A stretch of 64,000 nucleotides of DNA from contig CAZEAU010000011.1 in assembly GCA_964510515.1 (NCBI GenBank), positions 10,519 through 74,518 on the forward strand. Direction: 5' to 3'. Positions within the stretch are counted from its first letter, which is position 1. Every line of letters starts with the position of its first letter. This document shows positions 7,728-19,092 of this stretch, piece after piece. The stretch is from SURF-21 sp964510515. GTDB lineage: Bacteria; Actinomycetota; Geothermincolia; Geothermincolales; RBG-13-55-18. The notes beneath the pieces were generated by a model. It searched no databases. It saw nothing but the letters and a program-made list of their open reading frames with translations, and was not told the DNA's origin. Position numbers and translations under genes: made by a program.

Positions 7728-9395
7728 TCATGCTCTGCGGCGCCGCGGCGCGAGCCGGCCCAGCTGTCGCGCCAGCATGTCCCAGAGGCCGGCGAGCTCC
7801 TCCATGCCCAGGGCGTGGGCCACGAAGAAGAACACCGCCAGGCCCCCGGCCATGGGCAGGAGCATGTCCACGAGGTCCCTCCACAGCCCGGTCGCCGGGT
7901 GCAGTTGCGCGACGAGGTGGTGGGAGGCGTAGACGATCAGGGTCATGGCCGCCGCCGCCGCCAGGGTCTTGAGAATGGTGGAGAGGACGCGCCTCCCCCC
8001 CAGCTTTCCCAGGCGGATGCGCAGCACAATCGCGTCGATGATCATGGCGAAGAGGTAGGCGGCGGTGAACCCCAGCGCCAGGCCCCTGACCCCCATCCAG
8101 CGGAAGAAGAGCAGGTTGGCCCCGATGTTGATGGCTACCACGAAGCAGTTGATGATCATGGGGGTGCGGGTGTCCTGCATGGAATAGAAGGTCTTGGTCA
8201 GCAGCATGTCCAGGGAGTAGGGGATCAGCCCCAGGGCGAAATAGAAGAGCACGCTCGCGAGCAGCTCCGTGTCGCCCGCCTTGAAGAAACCGTGCTCGAG
8301 GAGGAAACGGATGATGGGCTCGTTCAAGGTCAGGTAGATGACCGCAAAGGGCACGATGATGAACACCGTGGAGCGCACGCCCGCGTTGAGGGTGTCCCGG
8401 AAGCGGGACATCCTGCGCAGGGCGGCGTGTTCGCTCATGGCTGGGAAGACGGCGGTTATGATGGAGACGGCGAAGATGCCGTAAGGGAGCTGGAAGAACA
8501 TCTGGGCGTACTGATAGGAGGGCACGCCCCCGTCCACCTGTATGGCCAGCGCGAAGACGAACCACGCTCCCACCTGCCAGAGCAGGATGTAGGCGAGGAG
8601 GGGAACGGCGAGGCGTCCGATCTTGCGTATGGCGGGATGGCGGAAGTCCAGCACGGGCTGATAGCGGATCCCGATGCGGAAAAGCGCCGGGACCTGCACC
8701 AGGGCCTGGGCCACCACTCCCGCCGTGGTCCCCAGGGCCAGGAGCACCAGGTGCGGATAATTGTCGCGCGGGCCGGGCAGGAAGTGGAAGGCGACGACGG
8801 TGGCGATGACCACCAGGTTGTTGGCGATGGGCGCGAAGGCGGGGGACTTGAAGTGGCGATGGGAGTTGAGCAGGCCGCCGAAGATGGCGCTCAGGCTGTA
8901 GAAGACGATTTGGGGCACGAAGAAGCGCAGGAGGAAGGCGGCCTGGTCCCTCACCACCTGGGTGGTGACGTCGCCGGCGGAATAGGAGCCGAAGAGGGTC
9001 ATGAGTCGGATGACGGCGGGGCTGGCGAAGATGCCCGCAACGCTCACCACGGAGAGGACGATGAGGGCGATGTTGGTCACCGAACTTGCCACGTACCAGG
9101 CTTCCTCCCGCGAGCGCGTGCTGAGGTATTCTACGAAGACGGGTATGAAGAGGGAGGCGATTATCCCCCCCATGACGAGGTCGTAGATCATGTTGGGCAT
9201 GGAATTGGCCAGGCTGTAGGTGCTGGGCAGGTTGGTCTCGCCGAAGCGCAGGGTCAGGCCCAGCACGTAGGCGAGGGCGGCGTAGCGCAGGAAGCCGGTT
9301 ATACGGCTGATGGCCGTGCCCACGGCCATCAGCGCCGCGTCCCGGGCGAAGGCGTCGCCCTGGCCGCGCGGCAACGGCTCCTCCCCGGCGCTCAC
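7728..9395 (-). CDS. murJ: Lipid II flippase MurJ (MviN family)
   Basis: 555 aa with about 14 membrane helices and the MOP/MviN pattern: AVGTAISRITGFLRYAAL at the N-terminus and NLPSTYSLANSMPNMIYDLV near residue 55. MurJ moves the peptidoglycan precursor lipid II across the membrane. Its ATG overlaps the stop of the upstream DUF6049-like gene by 4 bp, so the two are translationally coupled, an arrangement typical of actinobacteria. It lacks the C-terminal pseudokinase extension of mycobacterial MviN; a separate pseudokinase is encoded at 37451. Confidence 0.93.
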   Translation of the reverse strand: MSAGEEPLPRGQGDAFARDAALMAVGTAISRITGFLRYAALAYVLGLTLRFGETNLPSTYSLANSMPNMIYDLVMGGIIASLFIPVFVEYLSTRSREEAWYVASSVTNIALIVLSVVSVAGIFASPAVIRLMTLFGSYSAGDVTTQVVRDQAAFLLRFFVPQIVFYSLSAIFGGLLNSHRHFKSPAFAPIANNLVVIATVVAFHFLPGPRDNYPHLVLLALGTTAGVVAQALVQVPALFRIGIRYQPVLDFRHPAIRKIGRLAVPLLAYILLWQVGAWFVFALAIQVDGGVPSYQYAQMFFQLPYGIFAVSIITAVFPAMSEHAALRRMSRFRDTLNAGVRSTVFIIVPFAVIYLTLNEPIIRFLLEHGFFKAGDTELLASVLFYFALGLIPYSLDMLLTKTFYSMQDTRTPMIINCFVVAINIGANLLFFRWMGVRGLALGFTAAYLFAMIIDAIVLRIRLGKLGGRRVLSTILKTLAAAAAMTLIVYASHHLVAQLHPATGLWRDLVDMLLPMAGGLAVFFFVAHALGMEELAGLWDMLARQLGRLAPRRRRA

Positions 9396-11455
9396 CCTCC
9401 ACCCCTTCCCCGCGCATGCTTGCCGCCGCGATACTTTCCCAGCAGGCGCCGGACCGCGATCGCCATGGCGACGAGGAGGGCCAGGCCGGCCAGGAGGATG
9501 ATGGCCAGGGTATTGATGATGGAGGTGTTGACGGTGGTGGAGGTGCTGTCGATGAGCAGGTCTCCGGACTCGAGCACGATATCCACGATGAACGAGCCCT
9601 TGCGGCGGGCATCGACCTGGAATATGTAATGGTTCTCCCGCGGCTCGATGACCACTTCCCGCGCGCTGCCCTCGGGAAAGGTCATGTTGGCGTTGTCCAG
9701 GCGCAGGGTGACCCCCTGGAGGGGGTAGTCGAGCCCGCTGGTGACGTCCACGCTCAACTTGCCCTCGGTGCTGGACAGGGTCACGGAGTGCTTGAGCTCG
9801 ATGTTGACCTTGGCCGTCTCTGCGCGGATGACGGCATCCATGCTCTTCAGGTAGGCCAGCGCCGCCGTGCCGTCCCGGCCCCAGGCGAAGCGGTAGTTCT
9901 CGGCGATGAGCTGGGTGCGGGTCAAGTCCTCGCGCAGGGAGTGTCCGGCGGGGATGGTGGCCGCGAAATCACGCAGGTCGTTGCGCGCCGCCTCCAGCCC
10001 GAGCAGGTAGTCGGAGGCGGCGGGGGGGTAGGAGGGTGCCGGGAGGGCTACCCCCTTCAGGGGGAATTGGTCGGCGCTGAGTTCGGAGAGGCGGCGCGTC
10101 TGCAGCCAGGGGCAATCCCTCACCGCCTCGTAGAACCTCTCCGCGAAGTCCTGGGGGGGCACGAAAGCGGAGGGAAAGGCGAGAACGCAGGAGCGCACCT
10201 CGTAAGGCCTCTCCCTCTGCAGCACCGCCAGCTCGGCGAAGAGGGTCTGGACGACGTGGGAGACGTCGCCGGCCCCCGTGTTCTCCAGGTAAGCGTATAT
10301 GGCCTCATCGTGCAGGAAGGCGCTGAGCGCATAGCCGTCGCGGCTGACGAAACGCACCGGCTGCGCGAGCGTCATGCCCTCGAGCAGGCGCTCCCCGGCG
10401 GGGCTGTATTGCAGGGCCTCCCTCCCCACCACCGCATATTCCACGCCGCTTCCCACCAGGTACTGCAGGACGAGGTCGCTGAGGCGGAAGAGGGGGGCCA
10501 CGAAACCCCGGCCGCCGGGCGCGGTACGTCGCGCGAACTCCAGGCCCAGGCGCATCTGCCTCTCGGCCTCGCCCTCCCTCTCTCCTCCCTCCGTCTCCTG
10601 GCCCTCCCAGCCCCGGGAGGCGAGGGCGTCCGGGTCGGCGAAGGCGTAGGTCGTGGCCAGCAGGTCCAGCTGCCCGGCCTCTATGAGGCCCGCGAGCCCG
10701 GAGAGGACCTCGGAGGCGCCTTCCTGCGCGCTCCCCGGCCCGTCGCGCCCGTCCCCTTCCCCCAGCGATGCGATGTCCCTCCAGGTCGCCTCGCACACGA
10801 CCATGTTTCCGCGCACTTCCGGCGTCTTCTTCATGGCCCGGGTGAGGGCGTAGAGGAAACCGGGTTTCTCGGGGGCGGAAGAGCAGGCGGCGGCGAGCTC
10901 GCCGTCGAGGTCGCCGCCCAGCGCGTCTCTGCGGGGGAGGAAATCGAGCGTCCAGAGCAGGGAGAGGTTGAGGGGATACCCGGAGGCCGGGTCCATTATC
11001 ACCAGGTAGTTCTGGTCGCTCTTGATGACCTCCCCCGCCCCCAGCAGCCTGACCTCGAAGGGGTAAACGCCCCCCCCCAGGCCCAGCATCGCCAGGTCGA
11101 TCTCGTACATCTTGTCCACCCAGCGCGAATCGGGCTTGATGGTCTCCAGGCTGCGCCTGAAGATGGCGGGGCGGCGCGTCCCCTCCCGGAAAGAGGATAG
11201 CTGGGAGCGGGTCGTCGCCGCGGGATAGATCCGCAGGTCCAGCTGGATGTCGGTGGTCCTCGCCTCGCCGGACAGCTCCAGGTCCACGTCGAGGTAGGCG
11301 CGCTCGCCGGGGGCGTAGTAGAAGGCGTTCATGGCCACGGATATGTCCGCCGTGTCTTCCCGCGCCAGGGCCTTGCCCTCCCCGGGGGCGAGAGGGGCCG
11401 CGGACAGCGCCAGGGCGCATATGGCGGCGACGGCGAACATGCGGCGGGCCCTCAT
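9392..11455 (-). CDS. DUF6049-like secreted, membrane-anchored protein
   Basis: 687 aa. N-terminal signal peptide (residues 1-32), a large extracellular part and one C-terminal membrane helix (near residues 650-672) followed by a basic tail. Position directly before murJ and overall build match the DUF6049 proteins of actinobacteria, whose function is unknown but linked by context to cell-wall assembly. The start overlaps the upstream GNAT gene by 4 bp. The middle region (TRAMKKTPEVRGNMVVCEA, LDLLATTYAFADPDAL) recalls a polysaccharide-deacetylase/glycosidase-like barrel; that is inference. Confidence 0.75.
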   Translation of the reverse strand: MRARRMFAVAAICALALSAAPLAPGEGKALAREDTADISVAMNAFYYAPGERAYLDVDLELSGEARTTDIQLDLRIYPAATTRSQLSSFREGTRRPAIFRRSLETIKPDSRWVDKMYEIDLAMLGLGGGVYPFEVRLLGAGEVIKSDQNYLVIMDPASGYPLNLSLLWTLDFLPRRDALGGDLDGELAAACSSAPEKPGFLYALTRAMKKTPEVRGNMVVCEATWRDIASLGEGDGRDGPGSAQEGASEVLSGLAGLIEAGQLDLLATTYAFADPDALASRGWEGQETEGGEREGEAERQMRLGLEFARRTAPGGRGFVAPLFRLSDLVLQYLVGSGVEYAVVGREALQYSPAGERLLEGMTLAQPVRFVSRDGYALSAFLHDEAIYAYLENTGAGDVSHVVQTLFAELAVLQRERPYEVRSCVLAFPSAFVPPQDFAERFYEAVRDCPWLQTRRLSELSADQFPLKGVALPAPSYPPAASDYLLGLEAARNDLRDFAATIPAGHSLREDLTRTQLIAENYRFAWGRDGTAALAYLKSMDAVIRAETAKVNIELKHSVTLSSTEGKLSVDVTSGLDYPLQGVTLRLDNANMTFPEGSAREVVIEPRENHYIFQVDARRKGSFIVDIVLESGDLLIDSTSTTVNTSIINTLAIILLAGLALLVAMAIAVRRLLGKYRGGKHARGRGGG

Positions 11456-12348
11456 CTCGCTCCCTCCCGGGGACGGGGGGCGCGGCGCATGATGACGCGG
11501 GAATCCTGCATGCTCTCGAAGCCGAGCTTGCCGTAGAGAGCGAGGGCGGGGGCGTTGTCGCCCTGGGTGTTGACCATGACCGAGGCGGCGCCCAGGCCTC
11601 GCAGGGAGGATATCAGGCGGCGGGCGAGGAGCTCCCCCACGCCCTTCCCCTGGTGGGAGGCGTGAACGCCCAGGCGCTGCAGGTATGCGAAGCGCCCGTT
11701 GGCGCCGCCGACCGCGTATCCCAGGAGTTCGCCTGAGCGCCGCGCGAGCAGGAAGACGTTACGACGGCAGGTTGTGGACACCGCCTGCATGGTGCGCGCG
11801 TCCAGCCTCCAGAAGTCATCGAAAGCGGTGGCGTCGAGGCTGAGGACGTCGTCCAGGTATCTCTTGCGGAAAGCGGTGATCTCCACCCCGTTCCGCCGCG
11901 GGGGCGCCGCGGGCTCGCGGAGCAGCCGTTTCTCCAGCAGCGTTATCCTGCAGGCGGTCGTGAAATCCCATTTCGCGTACTCCTGCGCCTCCGTCTCCCC
12001 CAGGGGCATGGTGACGATGGCCTCGCCACCGCTTTCGAAGCCGGCGGCGCAGGCCGCGCCCACGAGCGTTTCTTTCAAAGCTCCCTCTCCCTTGACGTGC
12101 CATAGTGCTGTGATGCCGGTATGGGTTCTCCAGTTCCCGATCAGGATGAAGGGGGAGGCGGGAGGCGGGCAGGCGGGAAAGAAGAAGATCCTCCCTTCGT
12201 TGCTGCGCATGAAGTCCAGGAAAACGCGGCGGCTGGGGAAGAAGTGGCTCCTTTTGAGGTCCGGCCAGAAGGCCCTGGACATCCCGGGTGCCGCCTCCGC
12301 CGTCTCCGCGCTGCGGGAAGCGCCCGCCTGGGGGGCGATTATCTCCAC
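11452..12348 (-). CDS. GNAT-family N-acetyltransferase
   Basis: 298 aa. The C-terminal half has the GNAT acetyl-CoA site (LGVHASHQGKGVGELLARRL, about residues 215-235, with the Q-x-x-G-x-G/A pattern) and the closing strand NAPALALYGKLGFES. The N-terminal 120 residues are an extra domain. First gene of the GNAT - DUF6049 - murJ unit with 4-bp overlaps. The substrate is unknown; a ribosomal-protein or small-molecule amine are the usual targets of this family. Confidence 0.8.
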   Translation of the reverse strand: MEIIAPQAGASRSAETAEAAPGMSRAFWPDLKRSHFFPSRRVFLDFMRSNEGRIFFFPACPPPASPFILIGNWRTHTGITALWHVKGEGALKETLVGAACAAGFESGGEAIVTMPLGETEAQEYAKWDFTTACRITLLEKRLLREPAAPPRRNGVEITAFRKRYLDDVLSLDATAFDDFWRLDARTMQAVSTTCRRNVFLLARRSGELLGYAVGGANGRFAYLQRLGVHASHQGKGVGELLARRLISSLRGLGAASVMVNTQGDNAPALALYGKLGFESMQDSRVIMRRAPRPREGAR

Positions 12349-12378
12349 GTCATGACCTTTCCATGTTTGGACAAGGGC

Positions 12379-13167
12379 TCAGACAAGTCCCCTTATCTCC
12401 TTGGACAAGAATATTATACCGATGGCGAAAAGGAAGCAGGAAAAGAGGAGGAGGACGCGACGGTCACGGGCGCGCAGGGTGAAGAAGGAGCCCAGCCAGG
12501 CGCCGGGCATGACCCCGAGGACCATGGCCAGGGCGATGGCCCAGTCCACGTGGCCGAGCAGGGTGTGGATGATGCTCCCCGGGATGGCCAGTACCGCTAT
12601 CACCGCCAGGGAGTTGCCCAGGCATTCCTTCAGTTCCAGGCGGAGGACGAAGAAAAAGGCCGGGACGAGCACGACCCCTCCCCCCACGCCCAGGAAGCCG
12701 GAGGAGAAGCCGGCGGCGAGCCCGATGGCGGCGAGCTTCCACGCCGGCCATGCGCGCTCGCCCCCCTCCCCCCGCGGGCAGCCGTAGCTCCCCCGCCCCA
12801 GCGCCGTCGCCGCGCTGCGCCAGGCGAGGTAGAAGAGCACCAGGGCGGTGGCGATCATGATGTAGCGGGTGTCCACGCAGGCCGTGGCGTAGGAGCCGAT
12901 GGCGGTGCCCGCTATGCCGGAGAGGGAGCAGACGGCGACGATGCGCGGGATTATCTTACCCGCCCGCCAGTAATTGAAGCCCCCCACCAGCGCCGAGGGG
13001 AAAACGATGGGCAGGGTGGTGCCCAGGGCGATGTCCGAAGGCTGGGCGAGCAGCATGCGTACCGCTGGAGTGGCGACGACGCTTCCCCCCACCCCGAAAG
13101 CCCCCGAGGCGAAGCCGGTAACCAATCCCACCAGGACTATGAAGAGGTATCTTGCCGCGTCGGCCAA
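12379..13167 (-). CDS. TauE/SafE (TSUP) family permease
   Basis: 262 aa, about eight membrane helices in two repeats. The repeated signature is visible as GFASGAFGVGGSVVATPAV near residue 20 and GFSSGFLGVGGGVVLVPAF in the second half. Family members export sulfite, sulfoacetate or other organosulfur anions. A cysteine synthase is encoded elsewhere in the window but not adjacent, so the substrate remains open. Confidence 0.88.
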   Translation of the reverse strand: MADAARYLFIVLVGLVTGFASGAFGVGGSVVATPAVRMLLAQPSDIALGTTLPIVFPSALVGGFNYWRAGKIIPRIVAVCSLSGIAGTAIGSYATACVDTRYIMIATALVLFYLAWRSAATALGRGSYGCPRGEGGERAWPAWKLAAIGLAAGFSSGFLGVGGGVVLVPAFFFVLRLELKECLGNSLAVIAVLAIPGSIIHTLLGHVDWAIALAMVLGVMPGAWLGSFFTLRARDRRVLLLFSCFLFAIGIIFLSKEIRGLV

Positions 13168-13186
13168 GGTTCAACCTCCCGGCGGG

Positions 13187-13651
13187 TCAGCGGATGATGT
13201 CCGCGACCTCCGCGTCGGTAGCCCGCACCAGGTCATAGGAGCGGATCTTAAGTATCGCGTTCGGCTCGCCCCCGCCCGTATAGACGACGTCCTCGCGCAG
13301 GGCGTGGAGGTCGATATACTTGGGCATGTCGGTCTTGAGGGCGACGGGGGGGGTGCTGCCGATGAGATACCCGGTGAGCATGCGCACCTCGTCGGCGTTG
13401 AGCAGGCGCAGGCGCGGTGCGCCCGCCTCCTCCTTGAGCTTGGCGTAATCGACCATGCGATCCCCGGGGACCATGGCCATGAGGGGCCCCGCGGGGGCGG
13501 CAAAGAACACCGATTTGACGACCTGATGGGGCTGCAGGCCCAAGGCCGCCGCGGCTCGCTCAGCGGTGCGGGCCGGCTCCGGCATCCTCGAGAGCTCGTG
13601 GGGTATATCGACCGTCTGCAGGTAGTTGTGGACGTCTACGCTGCTGAGCAA
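13187..13651 (-). CDS. YbaK-type aminoacyl-tRNA deacylase
   Basis: 154 aa from a TTG start at 13651, chosen because GAGGAAGGA stands 8 nt before it, the length then fits the family, and the promoter at 13737-13745 lies inside the longer frame to 13777. The YbaK/ProX fold clears mischarged tRNAs (Cys- or Ala-tRNA-Pro). Typical segments are ALGLQPHQVVKSVFF with the conserved lysine, MVPGDRMVDYAKL, and LTGYLIGSTPP near the active site. Confidence 0.85.
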   Translation of the reverse strand: MLSSVDVHNYLQTVDIPHELSRMPEPARTAERAAAALGLQPHQVVKSVFFAAPAGPLMAMVPGDRMVDYAKLKEEAGAPRLRLLNADEVRMLTGYLIGSTPPVALKTDMPKYIDLHALREDVVYTGGGEPNAILKIRSYDLVRATDAEVADIIR

Positions 13652-13736
13652 GACGAATTCCTTCCTCGTTGATCCAGAGCCCGATGCGAGCAGTCTGCCA
13701 GCCATGCTCCAGCCGAAGTCCCTTTGTCTTGCGCGT

Positions 13737-13745
13737 ATTATAGCA
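13737..13745 (-). promoter_or_regulatory. Extended -10 promoter of the deacylase gene
   Basis: Minus-strand TGCTATAAT, a consensus extended -10. The transcript would start about 80 nt before the TTG at 13651. Confidence 0.5.
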
Positions 13746-13800
13746 TAGGAAGCAGAGGTGGAACGCGGGGCTGCCACCCCGCGGGAGCGGATGGGGGGCT

Positions 13801-13989
13801 CTACTTGAGGCCGCCTTTGCGCCCGATCTCCTGGTAGAACTCCGTGCCGTATCTTTCCTTCGTGGTCTGGCCGCCCTTGCGGCCGCCCTTTTGCCCGATC
13901 TTCTGGTAGAACTCCGTGCCGTACTTCTTGAGCGTGGTCTTACCTCCCTTGCGGCCTGCCTCACTCCTGGTCAGTTTCCGGTTCGCCAT
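13801..13989 (-). CDS. KGG-repeat stress-type protein
   Basis: 62 aa, hydrophilic, rich in Lys and Gly. Two near-identical units (KGGKTTLKKYGTEFYQKIG and KGGQTTKERYGTEFYQEIG) carry the KGG motif seen in GsiB/Con-10-type stress proteins, thought to be disordered and desiccation-protective. The ATG at 13989 has AAGGAGGG 8 nt upstream; an upstream ATG at 14067 lacks a site. It has its own intergenic region and is probably monocistronic. Confidence 0.8.
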   Translation of the reverse strand: MANRKLTRSEAGRKGGKTTLKKYGTEFYQKIGQKGGRKGGQTTKERYGTEFYQEIGRKGGLK

Positions 13990-14136
13990 CAGCGATCCCT
14001 CCTTGCCAAATGCCCTACCGGACGCCGCTATCAGCGACGCAAGCTGCTCAATACTTGTTTTACCCAATATCTGGCGGGTTTAATCGTCGGCGCGGGGGCG
14101 GACCCGCGGGCCCTTCCGGGTGCTGGGGGGAGCGGG

Positions 14137-16647
<2,511 letters not shown>

Positions 16648-16653
16648 GGCTCA

Positions 16654-16659
16654 ATTATA
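16654..16659 (-). promoter_or_regulatory. -10 box giving a near-leaderless priA transcript
   Basis: Minus-strand TATAAT ends 6 bp before the priA ATG at 16647. Confidence 0.5.
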
Positions 16660-16701
16660 TGCGCTGGGGCCGACCTCGCCCTCGCCCCGCGACCGGGGAG
16701 C

Positions 16702-17157
16702 TCAGCGCAGAAGCGCGGCGGCGGCGGCGCAGAGCGCGAGTATGCCGGCATAGGGGATGGTCCTCGCGGGCGCGCGGGCGCCCGCCCCCCCCGCGATACG
16801 CCGGCGGCGGTGCTCCGCCGCCAGCACCCACAATGCCGCTATCCCCCCCGCCGCCGCGCCGCAGGAGAAAGAGACCCAGAGGAGACCGGGGCCCGCCGCC
16901 ATGCCGACTACGGCGAGGGTTTTCACATCACCCCCGCCGACCATGCCCAGGAGGAAGAAGGGGAGTAGCAGCGCCAGCCCCAGGGCCATGCCCTCCAGCC
17001 CCGCGCGCAGGGAGCCCCAGCCCCCGGCGGCGGCCAGCGCCCCCCCCGTCACCGCCGCTGCGAGGATGAGGCGGTTGGGGACCCGGCGGTAGCGCAGGTC
17101 GTAATAGGCGGCGCAGAGCGCGAAGGTCCAGAGCAGGGTCAGCCTGGCTGTCCACAT
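16702..17157 (-). CDS. Prepilin peptidase of the Tad locus (A24A/CpaA-like)
   Basis: 151 aa, about five membrane helices. The two catalytic aspartates of type IV prepilin peptidases are visible: D20 in AAYYDLRYRRVPN and the Asp of VGGGDVK near residue 76. It would cleave the leader of the Flp pilin encoded 18 bp upstream. No N-methylating domain, as is usual for TadV/CpaA. Confidence 0.88.
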   Translation of the reverse strand: MWTARLTLLWTFALCAAYYDLRYRRVPNRLILAAAVTGGALAAAGGWGSLRAGLEGMALGLALLLPFFLLGMVGGGDVKTLAVVGMAAGPGLLWVSFSCGAAAGGIAALWVLAAEHRRRRIAGGAGARAPARTIPYAGILALCAAAAALLR

Positions 17158-17175
17158 CGTGACCGCCCCCGGGGC

Positions 17176-17364
17176 TCAGCCCAGGGCCCCCATGAGCTGC
17201 TGGAATATCTTGTTGAAGAAGCTCTTGATGACATTCGTCCCTCCGGCCCAGGCGATGAGCGCCCCGGCCACGGCCGCGGCGCCGAGGATGACCAGGGCGT
17301 ATTCGGCCGTGGTCTGCGCCGTTTCGTCGCCGATGATGTCCAGGGGATTGCGCACGCGAATCAC
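17176..17364 (-). CDS. Flp-type pilin
   Basis: 62 aa. Short polar leader, then ETAQTTAEYALVILGAAAVAG, the hydrophobic helix with the conserved Glu-Tyr pair of Flp/DUF4244 pilins (residues 14-35), and a short tail. It sits between tadC and the prepilin peptidase, as expected for the major pilin subunit of a Tad pilus. AAAGGAGGTG precedes the ATG. Confidence 0.88.
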   Translation of the reverse strand: MIRVRNPLDIIGDETAQTTAEYALVILGAAAVAGALIAWAGGTNVIKSFFNKIFQQLMGALG

Positions 17365-17379
17365 CTCCTTTTTACGACT

Positions 17380-18231
17380 CTACGGGGCATGGCCGAGGAT
17401 CATGCCGCCCACGGTGAGGAGGAGGAAGGAGGGGAGGATGAGAAATACCAGGGGGAGGAGGATGAGCACCGAGACGCGCGCGGCGTGCACCCGGTCTTTC
17501 TCCCGCCTGGCGTTTCTGAGCTCCGTCGCCAGCTCCTCCAGGGTGTCGGCCACGGGAGCGCCGAACTCCTCGGCCCGGGCCAGGGTGCGGCTGAAGCGGC
17601 GCATCTCCCGGCACGGGTGGTCGCGCGCGGCGCGCAGCGCCGCGGCAGCGCTCTCGCCCATGCGTATGCGCTCGAGCACGCGCTCCATCTCCTCGCGCGA
17701 ACAGGGATTGCTGCAGGCGGATGCGGCGTGGCGAAAGGCGGACGGCAAGCTCTCGCCCGAGTAGCAGAGCACGGCCATGAGGTCCACCACCTCGGGGAGG
17801 TCGCGGGCGAGGCGCTCACGGCGCCGGGCGGCCATCCTCTTGAGCAGGAGGAGTGGCAGCCGGCGGCCCGCCGCGAAGAGGAGGGGGGCGAGGGCCAGGG
17901 CGGGAAGGCCCAGGGGGAGGCAGAGGGCGGCGAGCGAGAGTCCCGCGGCGGCGCGCATCCCCTGGAGGTAATGCGGCGACCATCCCGTCCCCGACCCGGC
18001 CAGAACCGCGAGCGCCTCCTCCCCGGGCTCGGGGGATACTGCTTTCCCCAGCCGGATAACCCATGCCCGCGGAGGCGGGGGGAGGCGGAGCGCCGCGCGC
18101 GCGGCCGGGCCCTCCTTGTCCTCCAGGGCGGTCGCGCTGAGGGCGAAGGCACGGCGCGCGCGGCGCCTCGCGGCGCGCAGGGCCAGGGCGGCCAGCGCGA
18201 GGGCGGCGAAGGCGGCGGCGGCGAGGTCCAT
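17380..18231 (-). CDS. tadC: Tad inner-membrane protein TadC (type II secretion F domain)
   Basis: 283 aa with N-terminal helices, a T2SSF domain (LARDLPEVVDLMAVLCYSGE, then AEEFGAPVADTLEELATELR near residue 215) and a C-terminal hairpin of helices. Together with TadB it forms the membrane platform that TadA drives. It starts 1 bp after tadB ends and precedes flp by 15 bp. Confidence 0.88.
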   Translation of the reverse strand: MDLAAAAFAALALAALALRAARRRARRAFALSATALEDKEGPAARAALRLPPPPRAWVIRLGKAVSPEPGEEALAVLAGSGTGWSPHYLQGMRAAAGLSLAALCLPLGLPALALAPLLFAAGRRLPLLLLKRMAARRRERLARDLPEVVDLMAVLCYSGESLPSAFRHAASACSNPCSREEMERVLERIRMGESAAAALRAARDHPCREMRRFSRTLARAEEFGAPVADTLEELATELRNARREKDRVHAARVSVLILLPLVFLILPSFLLLTVGGMILGHAP

Positions 18232-19092
18232 CTATGCCTCCTCGCCGACCATTCTGCGGATGATGATGAAGGCGGCGGCGTTGAGCGCCAGCGCCACGGC
18301 GATGATCACGTTCCCCGTGGGGGTGGCCAGGAGCGGGCGCAGCGAGCGCGGGTTCAGGGCCGCCTGCACGAGGAGGAACACCGCGGGCAGGGAGGCGACG
18401 AGGTACCCGGAGGCGCGGCTCTGGGAGGTGAGGATGCGGGCCTCGCGCCTCGCCTCCAGGCCGCTCGCCACGCGCCGGCGCAGCCTCTCCAGGATGCGGG
18501 GAAGGTCGCCTCCCTTGCCGTGCATGAGGCCGATAACGGAAAAAGTGAGGCGCAGCGAGGGAGAGGAAGACCCGGCGGCGGCACTGGACATGGCCTCCTC
18601 CAGGCCGCTTCCCATGCGCAGCTCCTTGAGCACCCCCTTGATGTCTTCGCCCAGTTCCGGCCCGACGTCTTCCCGGCTCACCTCCAGGGCCTGCCGCAGC
18701 GAGAGCCCCGCGCGCAGAGACTGCGAGAGCGAGTCGATGAGCTCCGTGACCTGCTCCTCCTTTCTCGCCCTGGCCCTGCCGCGTGCGCGCCCGCTCAAGA
18801 GCCCCCTCGCCAGCGTGCCCGCGGGCCAGAGCAGGGAGGCGAGGAGCACGCTGCGCGTCAGCAGCAGGGCGGCCAGGGAGAGCAGGGCGGGAAGGATGAA
18901 CAGGCGGCGCTTCCCCGCTGCCGCGAGCAGGAAAGCCCCCAAGGCGCGGCGCGGCCGCCCGGTGTGCTCGTCCCCGCCGCCGGCGGACAGCAGGGCCAAA
19001 GATCTCTCCCTCCTCCTGGCGGGGACGCCGCGGGCGAGCGAGGCCAGGCTCAGCGCGATGAGCGCGCAGGAGGCCGCCAGGACCGTTTTCAT
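18232..19092 (-). CDS. tadB: Tad inner-membrane protein TadB (type II secretion F domain)
   Basis: 286 aa. Two helices near the N-terminus, a T2SSF domain (ELIDSLSQSLRAGLSLRQAL, about residue 115, and the LMHGKGGDLPRILERLRRRV segment) and two C-terminal helices. The ATG overlaps the tadA stop by 4 bp. Partner of TadC in the pilus assembly platform. Confidence 0.88.
   Translation of the reverse strand: MKTVLAASCALIALSLASLARGVPARRRERSLALLSAGGGDEHTGRPRRALGAFLLAAAGKRRLFILPALLSLAALLLTRSVLLASLLWPAGTLARGLLSGRARGRARARKEEQVTELIDSLSQSLRAGLSLRQALEVSREDVGPELGEDIKGVLKELRMGSGLEEAMSSAAAGSSSPSLRLTFSVIGLMHGKGGDLPRILERLRRRVASGLEARREARILTSQSRASGYLVASLPAVFLLVQAALNPRSLRPLLATPTGNVIIAVALALNAAAFIIIRRMVGEEA

Noticed and set aside
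7815..9629. 604-codon plus-strand frame opposite murJ
   Set aside because: Gly/Glu/His-rich shadow of the murJ coding strand with no domain or ribosome site. Similar long shadows oppose priA, tadA, lon and others.
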